A stretch of DNA of 64,000 bases from DATNPH01 sp036703315 (GCA_036703315.1 DATNPH010000196.1:1-64000), one strand, 5' to 3'. Counted from the first letter of the stretch, positions 44,383 to 53,430 are shown. A program made the numbers and translations. Notes: generated from the sequence alone by a model not told the origin.

Positions 44383-45345
44383 CTACTTACGCATCAGGTT
44401 TAGTAGTTCTTTAGGAGATGCTAGCAAGTCGATCGCCACAAAGAAAATCTTGCCTTGGGGATCTAGTAAGAACCGCCACGCAATGTTCATACCCACATTG
44501 TTACCGAACCAAGGAGTTTCTACTTTGCCTGTGACTTTAACCTGCGTGTAGCCATTTTCTATGCTCTCGGCTACGCCCCGCTCTGGCATCATCTTAAGTC
44601 CCACACATTCTTCACGCATATAGGTGAGAATAGCTTGCTTGCCGACAATCGGCTTCTGGAATGGTGGTTGCAGAGCACCGTCTTCAGCAAATAGACTCAC
44701 CGCCGGCGTGAAGTCATAGGCGTTCATGTAGTCAATGTAGCTCAGTACCGTGTAATTGTTGAGGCCCTCAATCTTGGTCTGAACACGCTCAGCTAGTGCC
44801 TTTGGTGTGCTGCGGGGGGCTTCTCGTTTTGCGTAATCTTCGCTAAGATCCGGGTCGTATCCCATGTGAACTACGGTATTACGCAAAACTGTGATTTGCT
44901 GACCCGGATCGAGTTTCTTAATGGTTTCTAGCACGCCGACAGCATCAGGACTCATTTGATAGCCAGCTGGGATGGGAGCGACTAAGCCCTGTTTCATCAA
45001 CTGCCCTAACTCATACCAGAAACCCAGCTTGGTGTTGACTCGGAAGGAGGAATAGGTACGACCGATAGGAGTATCAGCATTGCTAGCCAGATCGTACATG
45101 GCTTGCGATTGGGCAGGGCCGGGCATTTGCTTAATTTCGGCTAGTAAACCTTCCGCTAGAACCATGCTGGCTGATCCTGTGGCGGCGGGAGTAATTGAAA
45201 TACCCATTTCGGTGTAGGCAAACCAGAGTAATGCTAATTGATCCTCAATGCTGAGCTTATAGAAGGCTTCCGTGGTAGATGGAACCGTATCAGCAACTTG
45301 AGTGCTAGGGAAAATGCCTTGAGCCGACTCGATAGTATAAGCCAT
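44383..45345 (-). CDS. ocp: Orange carotenoid protein
   Basis: Blue-light sensor that binds a ketocarotenoid and quenches phycobilisome excitation; 320 residues, full length. The N-terminal helical domain (residues 1-165) has Tyr44 (WFAYTEMG) and Trp110 (KLGFWYEL). Arg155 (VLRNTVV) and Glu246 (MREEC) form the interdomain salt bridge in known structures. The NTF2-like C-domain has Tyr203 (LSYIDY) and Trp290 (GMNIAWRF), which hold the carotenoid keto group. The linker (residues 165-190) differs from Synechocystis OCP1. No FRP gene is adjacent, which fits an OCP2/OCPX-like type, but this is not certain. It diverges from queG and is followed by a CTDH gene. Confidence 0.96.
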   Translation of the reverse strand: MAYTIESAQGIFPSTQVADTVPSTTEAFYKLSIEDQLALLWFAYTEMGISITPAATGSASMVLAEGLLAEIKQMPGPAQSQAMYDLASNADTPIGRTYSSFRVNTKLGFWYELGQLMKQGLVAPIPAGYQMSPDAVGVLETIKKLDPGQQITVLRNTVVHMGYDPDLSEDYAKREAPRSTPKALAERVQTKIEGLNNYTVLSYIDYMNAYDFTPAVSLFAEDGALQPPFQKPIVGKQAILTYMREECVGLKMMPERGVAESIENGYTQVKVTGKVETPWFGNNVGMNIAWRFLLDPQGKIFFVAIDLLASPKELLNLMRK

Positions 45346-45529
45346 GATTTTGCAAAAAATCCTTTAGTGTTTGGCGTTTAATCAGTTCGAGGTGCGTATC
45401 TCTCTTGCTTACTCGCTTAAATTTCATATTGCAACGTCTTGTTAAAAATTGCAAATAATTATTACAAATATGAAGTGTATAAATTTGTGATTGCTAAAAT
45501 TGCAAGTTTGTGATCAATGTCACTGAAGC

Positions 45530-46480
45530 GTGAATGTACCTGTCACTAGCAGTCAGTTGAAGGAAAAAGCGCGATCGCTGGGTTTTCATGCCTGTGGAAT
45601 CGCGGCTGTGGATGCCGATGCTGATGGATCAGCAGTTAGACACCTCAAGGAATGGCTAGCGCTTGGCTATCAGGCTGATATGGCATGGATGGACAATCCC
45701 AAGCGCTTTGACATCCGCGCCTGTATGCCAGAGGTGCAGTCAGTAATTTGTGTTGCCCTCAACTACTACACCCCTCACCAGCGTCCTGAAGGTCAGGAGT
45801 ATGCCAAAATCGCTCGTTACGGTTGGGGGCGAGATTACCACAAGGTAATGCATAAGAAGTTGAAGGCATTTACCCAATGGCTCTGTGAGCAAGGTGAAGG
45901 AGTTCAGGCTCGTTACTATGCTGATACGGGACCAGTGCAGGATAAAGTCTGGGCAGAGCGGGCAGGTATTGGTTGGATTGCAAAAAATGGTAATGTGATT
46001 ACAAGGGAGTATGGCAGTTGGGTATTTTTAGGGGAAGTCTTGACTAACCTGGCATTAACCCCAGATGTCCCTCATACTGAACACTGTGGTAGCTGCACCC
46101 GTTGTCTGGATGCTTGTCCTACGGATGCAATAGCCAAACCGTTTGTTGTGGATGCCAATCGGTGCATTGCTTATCACACAATAGAGAATCGAGTTGAGGA
46201 ATTACCGGAATCTATTACGCCCCATTTAGAAGGATGGGTTGCTGGATGTGACATCTGTCAAGATGTTTGCCCCTGGAACCAACGCTTTGCTAAACAAACC
46301 GATGTTAAAGAATTTCAGCCCTATCCCTGGAATGTAGCTCCCACACTTACAGAATTAGCAAACATTTCGGATGATGAGTGGAATCGGCGCTTTCCGGCAT
46401 CAGCATTGCGGCGGATTAAGCCAGAGATGCTACGGCGGAATGCTCGAGCCAATCTGAAGGCATCAGAGGCATCTAGCTAA
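45530..46480 (+). CDS. queG: Epoxyqueuosine reductase
   Basis: Cobalamin-dependent iron-sulfur enzyme that reduces epoxyqueuosine to queuosine at the tRNA wobble position; 316 residues. Conserved blocks: WLALGYQADMAWMDNPKRFDIR, RYYADTGPVQDKVWAERAGIGWIAKN, and two 4Fe-4S motifs, CGSCTRCLDACPTDAI and CDICQDVCPWN. The C-terminal LRRIKPEMLRRNARANL segment is typical. The start codon is GTG at 45530, since no ATG lies between it and the conserved LGFHACGIAAVD segment. Divergent from ocp across 184 bases; the HAD phosphatase gene follows by 27 bases. Confidence 0.95.
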   Translation: MNVPVTSSQLKEKARSLGFHACGIAAVDADADGSAVRHLKEWLALGYQADMAWMDNPKRFDIRACMPEVQSVICVALNYYTPHQRPEGQEYAKIARYGWGRDYHKVMHKKLKAFTQWLCEQGEGVQARYYADTGPVQDKVWAERAGIGWIAKNGNVITREYGSWVFLGEVLTNLALTPDVPHTEHCGSCTRCLDACPTDAIAKPFVVDANRCIAYHTIENRVEELPESITPHLEGWVAGCDICQDVCPWNQRFAKQTDVKEFQPYPWNVAPTLTELANISDDEWNRRFPASALRRIKPEMLRRNARANLKASEASS

Positions 46481-46507
46481 TTATTGTTAACAATCCGAGC
46501 TTGCCTA

Positions 46508-47158
46508 ATGAGTGTAAAAGTAATTGTTTTTGATTTTGATGGCACGCTTGCTGATACGTTCGATGCCATTGTCAAGATTAGTAATGGTTTAGCTAGAGAA
46601 TTTGGATATAAGCCAGCTGATCCGGAAAAACTTGCTCAAATTAGGAATTTGACTTCTAGAGAGATTATTAAACAATCAGGTATTTCCATTTTTAAGATCC
46701 CTTTTCTTTTGAAAAAGCTTAAGGAGAATTTACATAATGATATCCAAAACTTAAGTCCAATACCTGGAATTAAAGAATTACTTACTCAATTAAAGATTGA
46801 AGGGCATATCTTGGGGATTTTAACATCTAATTCAGAAGAAAATGTTAGATTATTTCTAAAGAACCAGGAAATGCAAGATTTTTTTAGTTTTATCTACGCA
46901 GAACCTACTTTGTTTAGTAAGCATAAAATACTTCGCAAGTTTATAATACAAAATCAATTGGATCCTGAAGAAGTGATTTATGTAGGAGATGAAACTAGGG
47001 ATATTGAGGCTTCAAAAAAAATACCTGTTAAGGTCATTGCTGTAACCTGGGGGTTCAATTCAGGAGAAGCCTTAGCTAAACAGAACCCAGATTTTTTGGT
47101 TCACAAACCTAGTGAATTACTTGATGTAATGGGAAGCTTACAAAAAATAGTTTTTTAA
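46508..47158 (+). CDS. HAD-family hydrolase (phosphoglycolate phosphatase-like)
   Basis: Haloacid dehalogenase-fold phosphatase, 216 residues from the ATG at 46508; the frame extends to a TTG at 46484. Motif I is FDFDGTLADT (nucleophile and acid/base Asp), motif II LTSNS, motif III Lys near SKHKIL, and motif IV YVGDETRDIEAS. A helical C1 cap lies between motifs I and II. Sequence is close to phosphoglycolate phosphatases (Gph), but the substrate cannot be fixed. The gene is more AT-rich and Lys/Ile-rich than queG, which it follows by 27 bases. Confidence 0.87.
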   Translation: MSVKVIVFDFDGTLADTFDAIVKISNGLAREFGYKPADPEKLAQIRNLTSREIIKQSGISIFKIPFLLKKLKENLHNDIQNLSPIPGIKELLTQLKIEGHILGILTSNSEENVRLFLKNQEMQDFFSFIYAEPTLFSKHKILRKFIIQNQLDPEEVIYVGDETRDIEASKKIPVKVIAVTWGFNSGEALAKQNPDFLVHKPSELLDVMGSLQKIVF

Positions 47159-47166
47159 TACATCGG

Positions 47167-47194
47167 TAATGGGTAATGGGTAATGGGTAATGGG
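47167..47194. repeat. Heptamer tandem repeat (TAATGGG)4
   Basis: Four perfect 7-bp units, beginning eight bases after the HAD phosphatase stop codon. Short tandem heptamer repeats of this kind mark cyanobacterial intergenic regions. Confidence 0.9.
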
Positions 47195-47239
47195 TAAAAG
47201 ACTATTGGCAACTGACAGATAACAAGAAGTATTCCAAGA

Positions 47240-47275
47240 AAAACTCTGTCCCAACAAAAGCTGAAACAGAGTTTT
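47240..47275. terminator. Bidirectional terminator hairpin
   Basis: Perfect 10-bp arms AAAACTCTGT (47240-47249) and ACAGAGTTTT (47266-47275) around a 16-base loop lie between the convergent HAD and 136-residue protein genes. The A/T-run flanks serve either direction. Confidence 0.7.
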
Positions 47276-47310
47276 CGCGGTTAATAATGGGAGTTCCAGT
47301 AGAAAAAGAC

Positions 47311-47721
47311 TCAGAGCTTAGAATTAGGGCGAGGAGCTGTCAAGGCATCCCAGGCAGCTTTGGCAGCATCAGCAAGGCGATCGCCAAAAGAAGCCACTTC
47401 TTGAACAATCGACTCCCAATTCTTCTCAGCATCCCTCTGGAGCAGTACAAACGAGTGTTCAATCCGATCCTTATCGAATAGCTTATCGTGTTCAATGGCT
47501 TCCCGTACTTGCCGCACAGCTGTCAGATAGGTGTCGCGAGTTAGCTCACCAGCACTTTTTGCCTCTGACTGCGCCCGTCTTTTTATCGCTTCAATCAGCT
47601 CCAAAGTTTCCTTTTGCACATCCTCAGATGCGTCGGGCATCTCTTTCTTGACGAGAGCTTGCATTTCTGGGTCATATTCGGTCAGAGCACGCTCTTTGGG
47701 AATAGGGGATTCAGAAGTCAT
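47311..47721 (-). CDS. Conserved hypothetical helical protein (136 aa)
   Basis: Function not recognised. Highly charged, all-helical and soluble: an N-terminal segment PKERALTEYDPEMQALVKKE, a long amphipathic helix (DVQKETLELIEAIKRRAQSE), then a Trp-containing C-terminal helix (FGDRLADAAKAAWDALTAP). There is no Cys, signal peptide or membrane span. Proteins of this kind occur in many cyanobacteria as stress-type or regulator-like hypothetical proteins. The ATG is preceded by GGAG. It stands alone on the minus strand. Confidence 0.75.
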   Translation of the reverse strand: MTSESPIPKERALTEYDPEMQALVKKEMPDASEDVQKETLELIEAIKRRAQSEAKSAGELTRDTYLTAVRQVREAIEHDKLFDKDRIEHSFVLLQRDAEKNWESIVQEVASFGDRLADAAKAAWDALTAPRPNSKL

Positions 47722-47853
47722 ACTGATTTCTCCTTGAGTACTATTAATTGGTATGAACTAAAAAAAAACTTTAGCCAAGGGTATACATTTAAAATACTCA
47801 AGCGGCTAGAGTATTTCCAACCTACTCAGGTTATAAGAATCAGGCTTTTGGAG

Positions 47854-47985
47854 TTATTGCTCCAGCTTCAGTAGAGCCTTAATCCACGCTGTAGAGGGAT
47901 GAGTTGACAATTCGTTTAGTTGGCTCACTTGACCGGGTGATATCGTTTGCATTAACAAGGACAAAGCTTGTGACTGGCTGTTCAT
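47854..47985 (-). CDS. Possible microprotein upstream of crcB (43 aa)
   Basis: Open frame from ATG to TAA on the minus strand, divergent from crcB and starting 14 bases from its ATG. The product (MNSQSQALSLLMQTISPGQV, ending in a WIKALLKLEQ helix) has ordinary amino-acid composition. There is no clear ribosome-binding site and no recognised family. It may be a chance frame over the crcB promoter. Confidence 0.25.
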   Translation of the reverse strand: MNSQSQALSLLMQTISPGQVSQLNELSTHPSTAWIKALLKLEQ

Positions 47986-47998
47986 TGGTCTGTTATTG

Positions 47999-48397
47999 AT
48001 GCTGCAAGACCCTACCATTCGCCATCCGATCGCGATCAGCTTAGGTGCGATCGCCGGCGCTTTAAGTCGATACTATCTCACGCTTTGGTTCCAACAACGT
48101 TTCGGCATCGCTTTTCCTGTGGGCACCTTTTTCATTAACCTGACTGGCTGCTTTGTTATGGGATTGTTCGTCACTCTTACATTAGAAGGCGTGGTGATGA
48201 TTCCCCAAGACGTGCGGTTAATGGTTACTACTGGATTTTTAGGAGCTTACACAACTTTCTCGACTTACGGGTTAGAGAGCCTTACCTTACTGCGCGATCG
48301 CAACTTTCCTGGTTTCAGTTTTTATTGGGTAGGCAGTGCAATACTCGGACTTATTAGTGTTCAGCTAGGCGTCATCCTCGCCCGCGTAGGAAAGTAG
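47999..48397 (+). CDS. crcB: Fluoride channel CrcB/Fluc
   Basis: Small dual-topology membrane channel that exports fluoride; 132 residues from the ATG at 47999 (TTG three bases upstream). Four transmembrane helices are evident. Family motifs: GAIAGALSRYYLT in helix 1, FPVGTFFINLTGCFVMG with the conserved Asn in helix 2, and GFLGAYTTFSTYGLES with the phenylalanine-box Phe and Thr/Ser track in helix 3. A single-gene homodimeric form is expected. No fluoride-riboswitch pattern was recognised in the leader. Confidence 0.93.
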   Translation: MLQDPTIRHPIAISLGAIAGALSRYYLTLWFQQRFGIAFPVGTFFINLTGCFVMGLFVTLTLEGVVMIPQDVRLMVTTGFLGAYTTFSTYGLESLTLLRDRNFPGFSFYWVGSAILGLISVQLGVILARVGK

Positions 48398-48610
48398 ACT
48401 AACGCTTAAGCTGTTGCGTCTACAAGTTGTATTCTGGGAATTTATCAAATATCTGCCACCATTGCGTTATTTTTCTTAGCTAAAAAACAACTCCAATAAC
48501 CTGGCATGAGCCAAGTGGGCGTATCTCGACATCAGGTCAGAATCTTTGGTTCCCAAGCTCTGACAACGTACACTAAATGCAAGCCACAAACCTATTGACT
48601 GGAGTTTACC

Positions 48611-50005
48611 TTGACTGAGAATCCGATCACCCTCCAGACTCTATCACGTAGTGAACTGCGGCAGCAGATTCGTACTCAGCTGCAAATGCTGCTGGAGCAA
48701 GAGAATCTCCAGGAAGCTAAGCAGTTGTTGAAACCAGTACAGTCGGTGGACATTGCGGAAGCGATTGAAGGGTTACCCGAAGCGATGCAAGCGATCGCAT
48801 TTCGCTTACTTTCCAAAGCTGAAGCGATCGAGGTCTATGAATATCTAGACTCTGCTGTCCAGCAATCTCTGATTGAGAAGTTCAAGGGTCAGGAAGTTCT
48901 CGACATTGTTGACAAGATGTCGCCAGATGACCGAGCACACCTATTTGATGAATTACCAGCAACAGTCGTTCGGCGTCTAGTCGAACAACTCACCCCTGGA
49001 GAACGGGAGTCTACGGCTTTATTGTTGGGTTACGAACCGGATAAAGCCGGGCGGATTATGACGCCCGAATACATCTCCCTAACTGAAACCTTAACCATTG
49101 ACAAAACTTTGCAGCGAATTCGCAGTTTAGCTAGGGTTACCGAAACGATTTATTACCTTTATGTTACTGATGCAGGGCGATGCCTAAGTGGGATTGTTTC
49201 ATTACGTGATTTGGTAACTGCCCAACCTCAGCAAACCTTGGGTGAAATTATGACTCGCGATGTGGTTTATGTTTATACGGATAGTGACCAGAAGGAAGTA
49301 GCACGGCTGATCCAGCGCTATGACTTTGTAGCCGTACCAGTAGTTGACCGAGATCAGCGTCTAGTCGGGATTGTCACAGTTGATGATGTAATCGACATTT
49401 TGGAGCAGGAAACAACCAAGGATATCTATGCCTTAGGCGGCGGTGTTGAGTCGGGAGGTGACAATTATTTTCAAACAAGTTTACTAACGGTTGCCCGTAA
49501 ACGGGTTGTTTGGTTGTTCGTCTTACTGCTTACTAACACAGTTACTGGCACAATTATTCGATCGCAAGAGGCAATCTTGCAGCAAGTGGTGATACTAGCC
49601 GCATTTATCCCTCTACTGACTGGCACTGGGGGTAATGTGGGTGCTCAGTCCTCAACAGTAGTGATTCGCGGCTTGAACACTGATGAAATTCAAGCGTTGG
49701 GGGCACCGAAAGTAATCGTTCGAGAGCTGATAGCAGGGCTACTACTAGGGCTAATTTTAGGCACAGTAACGACATTATGGGCTTATTGGCTTCAGGGAAA
49801 TTTTTATGTGTCGCTGGCGGTGGGGAGTAGTCTGATCGCGATCTCCATCCTTGCTTCACTGGCTGGTTCAGCACTACCCTTTCTTTTCCGCTCACTTGGC
49901 TTGGACCCTGCCCTAATGTCCGCACCCTTTATCACCACAGCCGTTGATGTCTTAGGTGTCCTCATTTATTTCAACATTGCCAAGCTGGTTTTAAAGCTTC
50001 AGTGA
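48611..50005 (+). CDS. mgtE: Magnesium transporter MgtE
   Basis: Mg-gated magnesium channel, 464 residues. The soluble N domain (about 1-140; LPEAMQAIAFRLL, MSPDDRAHLFDELP) is followed by two CBS domains (about 145-270; RIMTPEYISL, GEIMTRDVVYVYTD, VVDRDQRLVGIVTVDDVIDIL) that sense Mg. Five transmembrane helices follow, with the family signatures PLLTGTGGNVGAQSSTVVIRGL and DPALMSAPFITTAVDVLGVL (pore Asp). The start is TTG at 48611, supported by GGAG eight bases upstream and the normal family length. It follows crcB after 213 bases without a gene. Confidence 0.95.
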   Translation: MTENPITLQTLSRSELRQQIRTQLQMLLEQENLQEAKQLLKPVQSVDIAEAIEGLPEAMQAIAFRLLSKAEAIEVYEYLDSAVQQSLIEKFKGQEVLDIVDKMSPDDRAHLFDELPATVVRRLVEQLTPGERESTALLLGYEPDKAGRIMTPEYISLTETLTIDKTLQRIRSLARVTETIYYLYVTDAGRCLSGIVSLRDLVTAQPQQTLGEIMTRDVVYVYTDSDQKEVARLIQRYDFVAVPVVDRDQRLVGIVTVDDVIDILEQETTKDIYALGGGVESGGDNYFQTSLLTVARKRVVWLFVLLLTNTVTGTIIRSQEAILQQVVILAAFIPLLTGTGGNVGAQSSTVVIRGLNTDEIQALGAPKVIVRELIAGLLLGLILGTVTTLWAYWLQGNFYVSLAVGSSLIAISILASLAGSALPFLFRSLGLDPALMSAPFITTAVDVLGVLIYFNIAKLVLKLQ

Positions 50006-50148
50006 CCACTGGCAATTACACGGTGCTACCGCCTTACAATCAGGTTTTATAGATTCCCTACTATCTTTCTAAATGGGGAGCCAACTAACAGTAACTGTAA
50101 TCTCATATACATATTCAGCTATATATTCATTTCCAAAACTGTACTTTA

Positions 50149-50168
50149 AACACAGATTTATCTCCAAC
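50149..50168. repeat. 20-bp sequence shared by both ends of a 6.7-kb block
   Basis: AACACAGATTTATCTCCAAC here and AACACAGATCTATCTCCAAC at 56899-56918 differ at one base. The pair brackets four genes (50341-56900). Confidence 0.7.
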
Positions 50169-50186
50169 TGAATGATTTAGCCTTCA

Positions 50187-50226
50187 GTTAAGTTGGATTG
50201 TGCTGATTGACACAATCTAACTTAAC
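50187..50226. repeat. 16-bp inverted repeat upstream of the polysaccharide locus
   Basis: Arms 50187-50202 and 50211-50226 pair at 15 of 16 positions around an 8-base loop (GTTAAGTTGGATTGTG and its near complement). It may terminate mgtE, though no T-run follows, or act as an operator or leader hairpin of the glycosyltransferase operon. The remaining 335-bp spacer shows no gene. Confidence 0.6.
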
Positions 50227-50340
50227 GTTATGCTCAACCTGCGGTGGATGCCGTCTGAAAGATAAAAGGATTATTTTCTTCTGAAACATGTACCTTCGTG
50301 TGTTCGGAATTATTAAATTTTATGAGTCAAATTTAATTCA

Positions 50341-52614
50341 ATGAGTATTGCTAAAGTAGCCACTGTTATTGTTACTTGGAATAAGTTATATGATGTTTGT
50401 TCACTACTTAAAGATATCGATCAGCTAGACCTACAGGATATACAGCTTGATATTTACATTGTAGATAATGCTTCAACCGATGGTACACAAGCTTACATAG
50501 AGCAATACTATGCTCCTAAAGTCAAAGTTTTTCAAACAGGCAATAATTTAGGCGGGTCTGGAGGTTTTTCCTACGGATTGCAGATTGTTAGCGAATTAGA
50601 CTATGATTACCTCTGGCTACTCGATAATGATGTTCGCCTAGATTCTCTAGCTCTATGTCCGTTAGTTGAAACTTTGCAAACCTATTCTGAAATAGGTTTA
50701 GTGGGTTCTCAAATTCGTAAACTACATGATCCCGATACTATTCAAGAAATAGGCAGCTTTATCAACAGTGCTAAAGCACATCTGAAAACTAACTTTGGAA
50801 ATTGCCGTGTCACTTCAATTGAGGAAATTCTAAACGGCAAGCCTTATATTACTGTGGATGCTTGTGCGGCTGCATCCCTATTAGTGCGCCGTGAAGTTGT
50901 CCAACAGATTGGAGTATTTGAAAATTACTTTTTACACTTTGATGATGTAGAGTGGTGCTTGCGAGCCAGGCAATATTATTGGGTAGTTGCCTCTAATCCA
51001 GCATCAATTGTTTGGCATAGCTCGCCAGATTTCAAGTGCCGACCGTGGATTAGTTATTACGACGAACGAAATATATGTTACTGCTGGCAAAAACATCACC
51101 CATCTCTTGTCTTGAAAAGAGTTGTTGTGAGTCTGCCACGTCTAATTTATTATGCAGCTACAGGGAGGTACTTTTTGGCTGAAGTTGCGATTGAAGGCTT
51201 TCAAGACTTTATTAAAGGGATTCGTGGCAAAATGCCAGGAATGCTGTCTTATACCGAATATCGTTTAGAAGAAATTATTAATACTCCATTAAGGATAGTC
51301 GCGCAATCTAGTATCTATCAAGATACTTCACAAAGTTGTATTTTAAAAAAAATGGAGGTTGATAAAAAAATTACCATTTGGCTTCCACCTGAGAATTCAG
51401 TATCTCGTGTTTTGCTCTGGCTGGTAGCTTGTTTTTGGAAGCCAGTTGACATTGCACTAGTTACTTGCAGTTATCCCGATCTCTACACTTTAAACCTGGC
51501 AAGACGTGTCTACTTTTTTACAGGGAGTGGTTATGTGCCTACCTCTGTCAATCCTGTAGTTTTGATGGAAGACGTTACCAAGACTATAAACCAGCTCTGG
51601 CAGGTTTATAGGCAAATTAGCAAGCTAAACTTATCAGAATTCAGATTAACTAAATTATTTCCGTTGGTATCTATCATTATCTGTACAGCTAACCGACGCT
51701 CATGTCTAGAAAAAGCCCTCCAGTCTTTAGAACTCATCAGCTACCAGAACTTTGAGGTAATTATTATTGATGCGTCATCAACTACAGAGACAATTGAAAT
51801 GATTGATACTTTGTCAAGCAAGATAAGATATCAATCAAAATTTTTGAAAGTTGAACCTGAAAATATCAGTTTCTCCAGAAATCAGGGAATTAAGATGGCA
51901 TCAGGCTCAATTATTGCTTTTTTTGATGATGACGCTATTCCACCATCTGATTGGATAGAGCAACTAGTATTTACTTATTCGCTTCATGGCGAAAAATGTG
52001 CTGCGGTTGGAGGCCCAGTTCGAGACTTGACTCGTCCGGGTAATCCCTTGCAGTTTCGCCGTGGTATTACCAATGTTCTCAGTGAAACGATTGCTATTCG
52101 TTCTTCTGACTCTCCCAATTACAACCAACCAAAAGGCTTTTGGTACAACGGTCTTATGGGAACGAATTCATCTTACCGAAAAGAGCTGCTGGAGAAAATC
52201 AACGGCTATGATGAGTTTTTTGATTACTTTCTAGATGAAACGGATGTCTGTTTGCGTCTGATCCAGGCTGGCTATGATATTCACTACGCTGATGTTGTTG
52301 TAGATCACTATCCTCAACCCAGTCATAATCGCATCGATCAAAAGCATCTTACTTGCTGGTATTCATTAGCTAAAAACACAACCTATTTTGCTTTAAAACA
52401 CGGATTTAGAAAGATTCCTTTTCCCATTTTTATTATACGCTTAACTTTACTCTTAATCTATCGCTGCTTACTGAGAATTATTCGTCTCAAATTCACTCAT
52501 AATGTTCCTAATTCAATTTTATTAAAGTATATCAAACAGTCTATTGAAGGAATTCATGTCGGCTGGATAGCTGGACTAAATTTTCACAAATTCAGATTCA
52601 GCAGAGAGGCTTGA
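50341..52614 (+). CDS. Bifunctional GT2 glycosyltransferase (757 aa)
   Basis: Two family 2 glycosyltransferase domains in one chain. The first (about 1-300) has VATVIVTWNKLYDV, IVDNASTDGTQAYIE, GNNLGGSGGFSYG and the metal motif WLLDNDVRLD, like rhamnosyl- or galactofuranosyl-transferases. A middle segment (about 330-430) has a Trp-rich stretch. The second (about 440-740) has SIIICTANRRSCLEKALQSL, FSRNQGIKMASGSIIAFFDDD and the acceptor-loop LDETDVCLRLIQAGYDIHYA. It ends in a hydrophobic segment near 690-715 that may associate with the membrane. It would add two sugars to a growing polysaccharide repeat. The donor and acceptor sugars cannot be told. It opens the exopolysaccharide locus. Confidence 0.85.
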   Translation: MSIAKVATVIVTWNKLYDVCSLLKDIDQLDLQDIQLDIYIVDNASTDGTQAYIEQYYAPKVKVFQTGNNLGGSGGFSYGLQIVSELDYDYLWLLDNDVRLDSLALCPLVETLQTYSEIGLVGSQIRKLHDPDTIQEIGSFINSAKAHLKTNFGNCRVTSIEEILNGKPYITVDACAAASLLVRREVVQQIGVFENYFLHFDDVEWCLRARQYYWVVASNPASIVWHSSPDFKCRPWISYYDERNICYCWQKHHPSLVLKRVVVSLPRLIYYAATGRYFLAEVAIEGFQDFIKGIRGKMPGMLSYTEYRLEEIINTPLRIVAQSSIYQDTSQSCILKKMEVDKKITIWLPPENSVSRVLLWLVACFWKPVDIALVTCSYPDLYTLNLARRVYFFTGSGYVPTSVNPVVLMEDVTKTINQLWQVYRQISKLNLSEFRLTKLFPLVSIIICTANRRSCLEKALQSLELISYQNFEVIIIDASSTTETIEMIDTLSSKIRYQSKFLKVEPENISFSRNQGIKMASGSIIAFFDDDAIPPSDWIEQLVFTYSLHGEKCAAVGGPVRDLTRPGNPLQFRRGITNVLSETIAIRSSDSPNYNQPKGFWYNGLMGTNSSYRKELLEKINGYDEFFDYFLDETDVCLRLIQAGYDIHYADVVVDHYPQPSHNRIDQKHLTCWYSLAKNTTYFALKHGFRKIPFPIFIIRLTLLLIYRCLLRIIRLKFTHNVPNSILLKYIKQSIEGIHVGWIAGLNFHKFRFSREA

Positions 52615-52680
52615 TAGCTTCCCAGAGCGTTCAAGCATGATAGTATCAGCGGGTATCGGTGTGGGTCAAAGGAGTGAGTT

Positions 52681-53430
52681 ATGTATGCCATATCAGTCAC
52701 ACTTCATTTACAGGAAATTAAATTGGGAATTGTTTGCCCAATGGCGAACGAACGTGATTGTGTAGAACAGTTTGTAAAGGAAGTGCTAGAGCAATGTAGA
52801 AGTTTTAAATCAGTCATTTTTTTTGCCATTCTCGATAACGCCAGTACTGATGGTACTGTAGAGTACTTAGCTGAGCTAGAGAAGAAAGAGCCTCGACTTA
52901 GTATGATTTGGGCTCCAGAAAATCGATGCGTGGTTGATGCCTACCTTAGAGGATATAAAGAAGCGCTATACGCTGAATGTGATTGGATACTGGAGATTGA
53001 TGCTGGTTTCAGCCACCAACCGTCGGATATCCCAAAATTCTTTAATAAGATGTCTGAAGGTTTTGATTGTGTATTTGGAAGTAGGTTTTGTAAATCCGGG
53101 AAGATTACCAAAAGTTCGTCTGCACGCTATCTCATCAGTCTTTTAGGGGGTTGGTTAACAAACCTCCTCCTTGGCACTAGGCTGAGTGACATGACTAGTG
53201 GGTTTGAGTTATTTACGCGCCAAGCACTCAAACATATTTTATGTAAGGGAATTCGTTCACGGGGGCACTTTTTTCAAACTGAGATTAAGGTACACTGCCG
53301 AAATCTTGAAATTGCCGAAGTTCCTATCCACTATAAATCAGCTAGCCCAAGTGTCAGTCTTCCGATCATTTTGGAGGCGCTTAGAAATTTAAGCCGATTA
53401 TTCGCACAACGTATTCTAAGAACTCTATGA
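52681..53430 (+). CDS. Dolichyl-phosphate-mannose-synthase-like GT2
   Basis: Family 2 glycosyltransferase of 249 residues. The N-terminal VCPMANERDCVEQFVKEVLEQC and LDNASTDGTVEYLAELEKKEPR blocks, the metal motif ILEIDAGFSHQPSDI and the C-terminal HFFQTEIKVHCRNLEIAEVPIHYK block follow the DPM/GtrB pattern. The long membrane helices of some DPM types are absent. Such enzymes load a sugar onto a polyprenyl phosphate, which could serve the YfhO-like membrane protein encoded two genes later. Ribosome-binding site AAGGAG before the ATG. Confidence 0.85.
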   Translation: MYAISVTLHLQEIKLGIVCPMANERDCVEQFVKEVLEQCRSFKSVIFFAILDNASTDGTVEYLAELEKKEPRLSMIWAPENRCVVDAYLRGYKEALYAECDWILEIDAGFSHQPSDIPKFFNKMSEGFDCVFGSRFCKSGKITKSSSARYLISLLGGWLTNLLLGTRLSDMTSGFELFTRQALKHILCKGIRSRGHFFQTEIKVHCRNLEIAEVPIHYKSASPSVSLPIILEALRNLSRLFAQRILRTL

